Source: Lentisphaera sp. (GTDB taxonomy: Bacteria > Verrucomicrobiota > Lentisphaeria > Victivallales > GWF2-50-93). From it: DNA of 5,055 bases. The position numbers were made by a program, and so were the translations under genes. Below the pieces are notes generated by a model. It ran no database searches and was not told the origin of the DNA. It saw only the letters and a program-made list of their open reading frames with translations. The stretch is from the NCBI GenBank assembly GCA_020721745.1, contig DYMC01000140.1, positions 1,180-6,234 on the forward strand, written 5' to 3'. Positions 1 through 5,055 of this stretch are shown piece after piece (the first letter of the stretch is position 1; each line of letters starts with the position of its first letter).

Positions 1-30
1 TAGCCCGTTTTTCGTGCGAAATTTGGGCTA
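1..30 (-). terminator. Possible terminator hairpin at the uvrA 3' end (partial view)
   Basis: TAGCCC (1-6) and GGGCTA (25-30) are exact inverted repeats, with an inner TTTC/GAAA pairing around a small loop. On the minus strand the hairpin begins at the uvrA stop codon itself (TAG, 30-28). Any T run that would make it an intrinsic terminator lies beyond the window, so the call is tentative. Confidence 0.4.
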
Positions 31-2880
31 GCTTCTGAAATAATGTTTCAGGAAGGCTCCGGTGTGGGACTTATTGCTTCTGGCGACATCCTCGGGAGTG
101 CCTTCCGCGACGATTTCCCCGCCGGCGCTCCCTCCCTCCGGGCCGAGGTCCAGTATCCAGTCCGCTGTCTTGATTATCTCCAGGTTGTGCTCCACGACCA
201 GGATGGTGTTGCCGAGGTCTCTCAGCTTGTGGAGAACATCGAGCAGCTTGCTCACGTCGTCCACATGGAGGCCTGTAGTCGGTTCGTCGAGTATGTACAG
301 CGTGTGTCCCCGCGGGGTGCGCGAGAGTTCTGTCGCAAGCTTCACCCTCTGCGCCTCTCCGCCGGAGAGAGTCGTGGCGGCCTGCCCCAGATGTATGTAG
401 CCGAGTCCGACATCGAGCAGTGTCCTGAGTTTCCTGTGCAGAGGCGGGATGTGTTTGAAGAATGTGCATGCCTCCTCGACGGTCATTTCGAGGATGTCGG
501 CGATGCTTCTCCCCTTGTAGAGGACGCTCAGAGTCTCCCGGTTGAACCTCCTTCCGCCGCATGACGAGCAGGTGACATAGACATCGGGCAGGAACTGCAT
601 TTCGATCTTCTTTATGCCGTCTCCTGCGCATTCCTCGCATCTGCCGCCCTTCACGTTGAAGCTGAATCTGCCTGGCTTGTATCCTCTCGACTTCGATTCG
701 GGGAGTTTCGCGAATATGTCTCTTATGAGGGAGAAGGCTCCTGCGTATGTCGCCGGGTTCGAGCGCGGTGTCCTTCCGATCGGGCTCTGGTCTATCACTA
801 TCGCCTTCCCGAGATGCTCGAGTCCCTTGATCGCCGCATGTTTCCCCGGGATTTCGGTTCCGATGCCGAAGTGGCGGTCCACCGCCACGCGCAGAGTCTC
901 GTCCACGAGGCTGCTCTTGCCGGAGCCCGAGACGCCTGTTACGCAGGTGAAGGTGCCAAGGGGGATTTTTACCGTTATATTCTTGAGGTTGTTGTGCCGG
1001 GCATTCTCTATGATAAGGAATTTGCCGTTCCCGGGCTGTCTCTTCGGGGGCAGGGGGATGCTCTTCGCGCCCGAAAGATATGCGCCCGTGAGGGATCCGG
1101 GAGTTTTCTTTATCTGCTGTGGAGAGCCCTGTGCGACGATCTCCCCGCCATGGATTCCGGCGCCAGGTCCGAGGTCAATCACATGATCCGCGCTCTCGAT
1201 AGTCTCAAGATCATGCTCCACCACCACCACAGTGTTGCCTGCATCGCGCAGCCTCGTGAGAGTCTCGATGAGGCGGATGTTGTCGCGCTGGTGCAGGCCG
1301 ATGCTGGGCTCGTCGAGTATGTAGATGACTCCGGTCAGCCCGCTGCCTATCTGCGTGGCGAGTCTGATTCTCTGGGCCTCTCCTCCGGAAAGCGTCGCGC
1401 TCTCGCGGTCGAGGGTCAGGTATGAAAGTCCGACATCGGAGAGGAACTTGAGCCGGTTCCTTATCTCCTTGAGAATCTCCTTTGAAATCTTCCGCTCCTC
1501 CGCGTTGAACTTGAGGGAGTCAAGGAATCCGGCGCATTGCTCGACGGTCATAGCGTTGAACTTGTCAATCGAAAGTCCACCCACCGTGACAGCGAGGCTT
1601 TCTGGATTCAGTCTCGCCCCTCTGCATCCGGGGCATTCGACCCTTCTCATGTATTTGCGGAGGCGTTCGCGGACATCCTCGCTTTCAGTTTCCGACATTC
1701 TGCGCTCGAGGTTCCTGATTATTCCCTCGAAGGGCTTGGAGAGCTTGTGCATCGAGCCTGAGCGCCAGTAGTCGAATTTGATCGGCTTCTCGCCGCTGCC
1801 GTATAGGAGGACCTTGCGGACATCCTCCGGAATGTCCTTGAACGGGATCGCTGTCATGTCCGGCAGGTCGAAATGCTCCGCTATGCAGTGCAGGAGGTGC
1901 TTGTAGTAGATCATCAGCCTCCGGGGCCCCCTTCGCCAGGCCGGTATCGCCCCCTTCCTGATGGGCAGGGACGGGTCGGGGATGACTAGCTCCGGATCGA
2001 AGACCAGCTTTGTGCCGAGGCCGTTGCATTCCTGGCAGGCTCCGTAGGGGCTGTTGAAGGAGAAATTTCTCGGCAGGATCTGCCCTATGCTCGTTCCGCA
2101 CGAGGCGCAGGCGAGCTTCTCGCTGATCTTCTCCTCGTTCCATTCGGACGATCCTGGCTTCTTCTCGACGAGCACCACGATATGCCCTTCGCCGCAGCGC
2201 AGCCCGAGCTCTAGCGAATCGTTGAGGCGGGACTTCTCCATCTTCCCGGTCACAAGGCGGTCAACCACAGCCTCGATGCTGTGTCTCTTGTTCTTGTCCA
2301 GCCTGGGCATATCTTCGTCCAGCGCAAAGATATCCCCGTCTATCCTCGCCCGCACGAATCCGTCCTTGCGTATCTTCTCGATGCTGTCCTTCTGCTCGCC
2401 TTTTTTCCCCGAGACCACAGGAGCCAGAATCATCAGTTTCAGATCAGGAGGCAGAGACAGAAGTCTTTCGCTTATCGCCTCCGCGCTCTGTCCCTTGAGC
2501 TCCTTCCCGCATTTCGGGCAGTGCGGCCTGCCGATGTGCGCGTAGAGAAGCCTGAGGTAGTCGTATGTCTCCGTGGTGGTCGCAACAGTCGAGCGGGGAT
2601 TAGATCCCGAAGAGCGCTGTTCGATCGCAATCGCAGGCGAGAGCCCCTCGATGTGCTCCACATCCGGCTTCTGCATCTGGTCAAGGAATTGCCTGGCGTA
2701 TGCCGAAAGGCTCTCGACATAGCGCCTCTGCCCCTCGGCGTAGAGCGTGTCGAACGCGAGGGACGACTTCCCGGACCCGCTGGGTCCGGTTATCACCACG
2801 AGCTTGTCGCGCGGAATCCGCACGTCGAAGCCCTTGAGGTTGTGCTGCCGCGCGCCCTTTATGTATATTTCAGAAAGCAT
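28..2880 (-). CDS. uvrA: UvrA, excinuclease ABC subunit A (complete)
   Basis: DNA damage-recognition ATPase of nucleotide excision repair; as a dimer it scans DNA with UvrB and loads UvrB at bulky lesions in the cytoplasm. The 950-residue product has the usual family length and both ABC modules. Module I: Walker A GPSGSGKSS at 32-40, signature LSGGEAQRI at 497-505, Walker B ending ILDEPSIGLH at 521-530 and the H-loop VEHD near 554. Module II: Walker A GVSGSGKSS at 649-657, signature LSGGEAQRV at 838-846, Walker B ILDEPTTGLH at 863-872 and VEHN near 896. Zinc-binding cysteine pairs are all present: C121/C124, C258/C261 with C282/C285, C416/C419, and C748/C751 with C771/C774. The region around 131-245, between the first Cys pair and the C258 finger, corresponds to the UvrB-binding and insertion domains. 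The ATG is preceded by GGAGA with a 5-base spacer. It is the last gene of the cluster, 33 bases after the kinase, and no separate SOS-type operator is visible in that gap. Nothing looks broken. Confidence 0.98.
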   Translation of the reverse strand: MLSEIYIKGARQHNLKGFDVRIPRDKLVVITGPSGSGKSSLAFDTLYAEGQRRYVESLSAYARQFLDQMQKPDVEHIEGLSPAIAIEQRSSGSNPRSTVATTTETYDYLRLLYAHIGRPHCPKCGKELKGQSAEAISERLLSLPPDLKLMILAPVVSGKKGEQKDSIEKIRKDGFVRARIDGDIFALDEDMPRLDKNKRHSIEAVVDRLVTGKMEKSRLNDSLELGLRCGEGHIVVLVEKKPGSSEWNEEKISEKLACASCGTSIGQILPRNFSFNSPYGACQECNGLGTKLVFDPELVIPDPSLPIRKGAIPAWRRGPRRLMIYYKHLLHCIAEHFDLPDMTAIPFKDIPEDVRKVLLYGSGEKPIKFDYWRSGSMHKLSKPFEGIIRNLERRMSETESEDVRERLRKYMRRVECPGCRGARLNPESLAVTVGGLSIDKFNAMTVEQCAGFLDSLKFNAEERKISKEILKEIRNRLKFLSDVGLSYLTLDRESATLSGGEAQRIRLATQIGSGLTGVIYILDEPSIGLHQRDNIRLIETLTRLRDAGNTVVVVEHDLETIESADHVIDLGPGAGIHGGEIVAQGSPQQIKKTPGSLTGAYLSGAKSIPLPPKRQPGNGKFLIIENARHNNLKNITVKIPLGTFTCVTGVSGSGKSSLVDETLRVAVDRHFGIGTEIPGKHAAIKGLEHLGKAIVIDQSPIGRTPRSNPATYAGAFSLIRDIFAKLPESKSRGYKPGRFSFNVKGGRCEECAGDGIKKIEMQFLPDVYVTCSSCGGRRFNRETLSVLYKGRSIADILEMTVEEACTFFKHIPPLHRKLRTLLDVGLGYIHLGQAATTLSGGEAQRVKLATELSRTPRGHTLYILDEPTTGLHVDDVSKLLDVLHKLRDLGNTILVVEHNLEIIKTADWILDLGPEGGSAGGEIVAEGTPEDVARSNKSHTGAFLKHYFRS

Positions 2881-2885
2881 GACAA

Positions 2886-2890
2886 TCTCC
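2886..2890 (-). promoter_or_regulatory. Ribosome binding site of uvrA
   Basis: On the minus strand GGAGA lies 5 bases before the ATG at 2880. It supports this start over internal ATGs, and the product then begins at the usual UvrA N-terminus just before the IKGARQHNLK motif. The 33-base gap to the kinase gene (2881-2913) contains nothing else I can recognise. Confidence 0.7.
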
Positions 2891-2913
2891 GCAGAAACCG
2901 TCTATCCTTGGAT

Positions 2914-4041
2914 TCATCTCGACACCACCTGCTCGGTGAGCCTGCGCGGCAGACGGAATATCGAGCAGCGCTTGATGAGTTCGTGGCGGGAGAGGACGAT
3001 GCCGGGCGCCTCGTCTCTCCTCTTCCGCCAGAATAGCGCAGCACTGGCGATGGCGGACTTTCCTTTCTTTATCTCGATTGCAAGCGGCAGCGCCGACGGG
3101 ATCCTGTTGAGTTCCAGAAGAAAGGAATCCTCCCATTTCCGCTCGGCATTTTCAAGCCTCTCCTCCGTGCGGGAGAAGGATGCTCCATCGGAAAGCTCAC
3201 CGGGAAGCGCAAGCTCCCTGCCAAGAATGTCTTTCCTGACGATTACCACCCTCCCGTCCAGCTCGTGGCGCGCACAGCTCTTCCCATCCGAATATATCCC
3301 CGCCTTTATCTTCCTCCACTTCTTCGCCAGTTCCGGAACGTCGGCCTGCATTATCCTCGTCCACAGCATGTCGGCCTCCTGGTCGGATGCGGCCGCCCCG
3401 CAGTCGAGCAGGAAATCCTTCGCCTCCCTGTCGCCTATCTCTCCCTTCACCGACGATACTATCCTGAAGAGCCCGAAGACATCGCGGGGGGAGAGGCTCT
3501 TCCGGCATGAGACCCCGTATGCATCAACGATCGCAAAATCGAAGGTGGTCGCATCCACCAAAAGGTTGCCTAGATGCAGATCCGGGTGACGTATTTTCCG
3601 CGAGACAAGCTCCTTGGTGAAGGCGGCCAGCGATGAGAGGAATTTCCTCTTCTTGTCCTGGGATTGAAATGCACCGCCAAACCAATACGAATGGGCGTTT
3701 GAAAAACCGGAAAGCTCCCTGGTGACCAGAAGGGACCGCGATCCAAGTTTCGCCCATCCGCATGGCTCGACGGTCCTTATCCCGGCGGACTGAAGCGCCT
3801 TGATGGACTTGTGCTCGCTCATCGCCTTCGCACGCATCGAGAAGCGTATCCTGTCCATCTTGCCGCTGGGATGATTGTATTTGACATAGTAGTCCCCGAG
3901 CTTCCACACCGAGCGGACGCCGTTCCTCTTGACAAGCCTCGCGGTGTCGTCGGACGACAGCCTGCGGAGAGTCCCGGGGAGTCCCTCCTCCGCATTGTGC
4001 CAGACCCAGCCCGGCTGCGAGATTGACGATGCTCCGCTCAT
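2914..4041 (-). CDS. Lipopolysaccharide kinase, Kdo/WaaP (InaA-like) family
   Basis: Probable sugar kinase of the WaaP/KdkA type, which transfers phosphate from ATP to a heptose or Kdo of the LPS inner core at the cytoplasmic face of the inner membrane. The 375-residue product shows the protein-kinase-like core. A beta-3 lysine K54 lies in GDYYVKYN, a likely helix-C glutamate E76 in MSEHKSIKAL, and a catalytic loop RHPDLHLGNLLV at 151-162 gives the catalytic Asp D154 and Asn N159. The metal-binding Asp (DFG equivalent) is D173 in FAIVDAYGV. The kinase fold appears to end near residue 240. The last ~135 residues are basic and not assignable to a domain by eye. No signal peptide or membrane span is seen. 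The start overlaps the upstream stop as ATGA, implying translational coupling; the nearby Shine-Dalgarno is weak. Family assignment rests on the catalytic-loop pattern, so the exact acceptor sugar is unknown; another small-molecule or RIO-like kinase is possible. Confidence 0.78.
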   Translation of the reverse strand: MSGASSISQPGWVWHNAEEGLPGTLRRLSSDDTARLVKRNGVRSVWKLGDYYVKYNHPSGKMDRIRFSMRAKAMSEHKSIKALQSAGIRTVEPCGWAKLGSRSLLVTRELSGFSNAHSYWFGGAFQSQDKKRKFLSSLAAFTKELVSRKIRHPDLHLGNLLVDATTFDFAIVDAYGVSCRKSLSPRDVFGLFRIVSSVKGEIGDREAKDFLLDCGAAASDQEADMLWTRIMQADVPELAKKWRKIKAGIYSDGKSCARHELDGRVVIVRKDILGRELALPGELSDGASFSRTEERLENAERKWEDSFLLELNRIPSALPLAIEIKKGKSAIASAALFWRKRRDEAPGIVLSRHELIKRCSIFRLPRRLTEQVVSR

Positions 4042-4661
4042 TTAAGCCCGCATATGGCTGTAACGCTCTTCTCAGGCAGAAGCTGGAAGGTCTCCGTCAG
4101 CTCTATCCCATGGGAGGACATATCGAGAGCGTTGAATATCATCTTCTGGTTGCTGAGGAGGAAGTCGCCGAAACCGGGACTGAAGCGGGCATCCTTTGTT
4201 CTCAACCCATATTTTTTCGCCGTCGCAGAAACAATGCTTTGCATCTGGTCGGTTGCGGCCTCGACTATCTCTGATCCCGCGGCGTCAAGTACCAGCGCCT
4301 CGGTCATCTTCGTCCCGTGGATGTCCGACTCTATCTCTCCTGTTATCTTCCTTCCCGCCGTGGCAAAAATGAGCGCGGCGTATTGACAGTCCGACAGAAA
4401 CTTCGATATGCTTGCGCTCCTTATCTTAAGCTTGCCGTCGAGAGCCACAGCGGTGTCCTTCCGAGATTCGATCTTCAGTATCCTGTATGCCCCCGAGCAT
4501 TCGCTGTCGGACAGCGCAAGCGCGACGTTCTCCTCTATCAGGGAAAGCGTGTGCCTGTCGGGATGATCATCCTTGTCGTAGCCAAGCCGCCGGAGTATCC
4601 ATGTGTATGGAACCTCCACGTGAATGCTTTCAACCCGGTGGATTTTGGAGTCTGGTTTCAT
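4038..4661 (-). CDS. Stand-alone MetH activation-domain protein (cobalamin-dependent methionine synthase reactivation)
   Basis: The 207-residue product resembles the C-terminal AdoMet-binding activation domain of cobalamin-dependent methionine synthase. That domain supplies a methyl group during reductive remethylation of oxidised cob(II)alamin. The family hallmark is near the C-terminus: RFSPGFGD at 159-166 matches the RPAPGYP AdoMet-binding segment of E. coli MetH, followed by HGIELTETFQLLPEKSV at 184-200, matching its KLTESFAMWPGASV stretch. A helix with acidic residues around 122-140 fits the region before it. N-terminal RRLGYDKDD at 24-32 resembles the RYLGYRG motif common in stand-alone members such as Thermotoga maritima TM0269. 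The protein stops right after the SVTAICG strand, so it lacks the later segment that contributes Tyr1189 in E. coli MetH; the R-x-x-P-G-Y tyrosine is Phe164 here. No corrinoid, folate or homocysteine domain is present, so it would act in trans on a separate methionine synthase or another corrinoid protein. The start follows GGAAG with a 6-base spacer and lies one base after the upstream stop. Confidence 0.82.
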   Translation of the reverse strand: MKPDSKIHRVESIHVEVPYTWILRRLGYDKDDHPDRHTLSLIEENVALALSDSECSGAYRILKIESRKDTAVALDGKLKIRSASISKFLSDCQYAALIFATAGRKITGEIESDIHGTKMTEALVLDAAGSEIVEAATDQMQSIVSATAKKYGLRTKDARFSPGFGDFLLSNQKMIFNALDMSSHGIELTETFQLLPEKSVTAICGLK

Positions 4662-4662
4662 C

Positions 4663-4809
4663 TCAGTCTTCCATCTTGTAGTAGTGCAGGACCTCTTTGC
4701 CAGAGAAGCCCCCTTCCTCGATCTCGATTCGGCAGTCGGCAGCGATAACTCCTATACATATATAGGCGAAAACCGAAATAATCAATGCCGCTATAGGTAA
4801 GTTCTTCAT
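4663..4809 (-). CDS. Small hypothetical single-span membrane or secreted peptide (48 aa)
   Basis: I do not recognise this peptide. From ATG at 4809 it has K2 at the N-terminus, one hydrophobic stretch at about residues 4-24 (LPIAALIISVFAYICIGVIA) and a 24-residue polar, acidic tail ending YYKMED. This fits a signal anchor or signal peptide; the tail would be exported. The cysteine at 26 is preceded by Ala-Asp, which is a poor lipobox, so a lipoprotein is unlikely. The stop TGA is separated by one base from the next ATG, and the Shine-Dalgarno of that next gene lies in its last codons, so translation may be coupled. The same frame stays open upstream to the window edge (about 82 more codons), including an ATG at 5031. 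I chose 4809 because the upstream part runs through two inverted repeats and reads as non-coding in character. A GGGGG run 4 bases before the ATG is a possible ribosome site. A leader or coupling peptide is the alternative to a functional protein. Confidence 0.55.
   Translation of the reverse strand: MKNLPIAALIISVFAYICIGVIAADCRIEIEEGGFSGKEVLHYYKMED
4668..4672 (-). promoter_or_regulatory. Ribosome binding site of the MetH-activation gene
   Basis: Minus-strand GGAAG lies 6 bases before the ATG at 4661, inside the last codons of the 48-residue peptide. Ribosomes finishing the peptide would stop over this site, which favours coupled translation of the two genes. Confidence 0.55.
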
Positions 4810-4813
4810 TTTT

Positions 4814-4818
4814 CCCCC
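4814..4818 (-). promoter_or_regulatory. Possible ribosome binding site of the 48-aa peptide, GGGGG
   Basis: On the minus strand CCGGGGG is followed by four A and then ATG at 4809. It can pair with the 16S 3' end through one G-U pair, but the spacer is short. The same CGGGG is complementary to CCCCG in the loop of the inverted repeat just upstream (4857-4861), so it could be masked by a loop interaction. Confidence 0.4.
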
Positions 4819-4836
4819 GGAGCCCACTTCCAGCGG

Positions 4837-4877
4837 GTAAATATTCACTGAAATGACGGGGTTCAGTGAATATTTAC
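4837..4877. repeat. Perfect 16-bp inverted repeat with 9-base loop
   Basis: The left arm GTAAATATTCACTGAA (4837-4852) and right arm TTCAGTGAATATTTAC (4862-4877) are exact reverse complements, separated by ATGACGGGG on the plus strand. On the minus-strand transcript this is a strong stem-loop with loop CCCCGUCAU, ending 27 bases before the ATG at 4809. It is not followed by a T run on either strand, so it is not a standard intrinsic terminator. It could be a protein-binding dyad, an mRNA-stabilising or translation-control hairpin, or a repeated palindromic element. Confidence 0.9.
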
Positions 4878-4920
4878 ACAACGGATAATCCTTGCCGCCA
4901 TCAAAAAAAAGAACGCCCTT

Positions 4921-4953
4921 ATAGTTCTCCAGAAAATTTTTCTGGAAAACTAT
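4921..4953. repeat. 33-bp near-perfect palindrome
   Basis: Arms ATAGTT-C-TCCAGAAAA and TTTTCTGGA-A-AACTAT flank a single central base at 4937. The only mismatch is 4927 (C) against 4947 (A); the pair 4920/4954 extends the dyad by one. In RNA from the minus strand this mismatch becomes a G-U wobble, while in plus-strand RNA it is C against A, so pairing is better kept in the sense transcript of the gene cluster. The dense symmetry with almost no loop also fits an operator bound by a dimeric regulator. An eight-T run follows on the minus strand, but only after a 10-base spacer (AAGGGCGTTC), so it is a poor intrinsic terminator. Confidence 0.85.
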
Positions 4954-4968
4954 AGGAGAGAGCTGATT

Positions 4969-4984
4969 GCAAAACTCTTTTTGC
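4969..4984. repeat. Short hairpin, 6-bp arms GCAAAA/TTTTGC
   Basis: GCAAAA (4969-4974) and TTTTGC (4979-4984) flank the four-base loop CTCT. The stem is mostly A-T and weak alone. It directly abuts the GC-rich nested hairpin at 4985 and may be part of the same element. Confidence 0.4.
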
Positions 4985-5035
4985 GGGCATGGCCCCGAGG
5001 CCCTTTGGGCTCGGGATCTTACGACAAGCATGCCC
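4985..5035. repeat. GC-rich nested hairpin
   Basis: Outer arms GGGCATG (4985-4991) and CATGCCC (5029-5035) enclose an inner hairpin: CCCGAG (4994-4999) pairs with CTCGGG (5010-5015), then CCC (5001-5003) pairs with GGG (5007-5009) around TTT, with G5000 bulged. There is no adjacent T run on either strand. It may be a repeated extragenic palindrome, the end of an upstream transcription unit, or part of a structured RNA cut by the window edge. Confidence 0.6.
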
Positions 5036-5055
5036 CTCCACGCCGATTTTCGCGA

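Larger units (their letters stand above)
4810..5055 (-). promoter_or_regulatory. Structured non-coding leader/intergenic region before the cluster
   Basis: About 246 bases with no convincing gene. The stretch is more A/T-rich than the genes from about 4837 to 4980 and GC-rich near the right edge. It contains, in transcription order, a nested GC hairpin, a small hairpin with A/T arms, a 33-bp palindrome, an eight-T run and a perfect 16-bp inverted repeat. The cluster promoter probably lies here. The best -10-like match is TATAAG (4923-4918 on the minus strand), directly abutting the palindrome, but I find no good -35 at 16-18 bases. No cobalamin (GCCACUG box) or SAM-I riboswitch hallmark is visible, although the downstream MetH-related gene would make either logical. 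Confidence 0.5.

Noticed and set aside
43..3589. Several long plus-strand frames, including 43-564, 614-1186, 2281-3036 and 2747-3589
   Set aside because: All lie antisense to uvrA and the kinase, have Arg/Ser/Pro-rich low-complexity products, overlap each other and match no recognisable family. They are shadows of GC-biased coding sequence.
4800..4890. Sigma-70 promoter TTGATG near 4900 with a downstream TGTAAA
   Set aside because: The spacing is 20 bases and the -10 match is poor, so it was not listed as a promoter.
4910..4928. LexA-like box AGAAC...GTTCT overlapping the TATAAG -10 candidate
   Set aside because: The half-sites are 9 bases apart instead of the 4 of the GAAC-N4-GTTC type, and one half-site belongs to the larger palindrome. 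It is probably a coincidence, although a uvrA operon makes an SOS operator tempting.
4903..4953. Intrinsic terminator formed by the 33-bp palindrome and the following eight-T run on the minus strand
   Set aside because: A 10-base spacer separates the stem from the T run, and the stem is A/T-rich. An intrinsic terminator needs the T run right after a GC-rich stem. An attenuator of unusual layout remains possible.
4663..5031. A 122-residue version of the small peptide starting at ATG 5031, with the frame open to the window edge
   Set aside because: The extra N-terminal part runs through the 33-bp palindrome, the T run and the perfect inverted repeat, has no recognisable domain, and would place a membrane span deep inside. 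The start at 4809 gives a sensible N-terminal hydrophobic segment. An upstream gene continuing in from the edge is not fully excluded.
4810..5055. Cobalamin or SAM riboswitch before the MetH-related gene
   Set aside because: No GCCACUG B12 box and no SAM-I core could be found by eye on the minus strand; the stems present do not follow either consensus. A covariance-model search would settle it.

Overview
The window is a single-direction, minus-strand gene cluster of about 57% GC by eye. It reads from a structured leader near the right edge, through a small membrane peptide, a stand-alone cobalamin-dependent methionine synthase activation-domain protein and a WaaP/Kdo-type lipopolysaccharide kinase, into uvrA at the left edge. 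A lipopolysaccharide kinase implies a Gram-negative envelope. The style of UvrA and the stand-alone MetH-activation protein made me think of the PVC group (Lentisphaerota, Kiritimatiellota, Verrucomicrobiota) or a neighbouring phylum, but that is an impression from reading, not a demonstrated placement.

Layout from right to left, in the direction of transcription. 4810-5055 has no convincing gene. It carries a GC-rich nested hairpin (4985-5035), a small A/T-stem hairpin (4969-4984), a 33-bp near-perfect palindrome (4921-4953), an eight-base A/T run (4903-4910) and a perfect 16-bp inverted repeat (4837-4877) just before the first start codon. 4663-4809 encodes a 48-residue single-span membrane or secreted peptide. 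4038-4661 encodes the MetH-activation-like protein, starting one base after the peptide's stop. 2914-4041 encodes the kinase, overlapping the preceding stop by the ATGA arrangement. 28-2880 encodes a complete UvrA, 33 bases further on. The last 30 bases of the window hold a hairpin that includes the uvrA stop codon.

The tight spacing (1-base gap, 4-base overlap, 33-base gap) argues for one transcription unit. The proteins have no obvious shared pathway: one would reactivate oxidised corrinoid on methionine synthase, one would phosphorylate an LPS core sugar, and UvrA starts nucleotide excision repair. The cluster may be a co-transcribed mixture rather than a functional system.

The most unusual part is the leader with its two strong dyads and a possible loop-to-Shine-Dalgarno pairing. 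I see no CRISPR, mobile element, tRNA or rRNA, and nothing that clearly amounts to a new defence or metabolic system. All long plus-strand frames lie antisense to the four genes and look like shadows.
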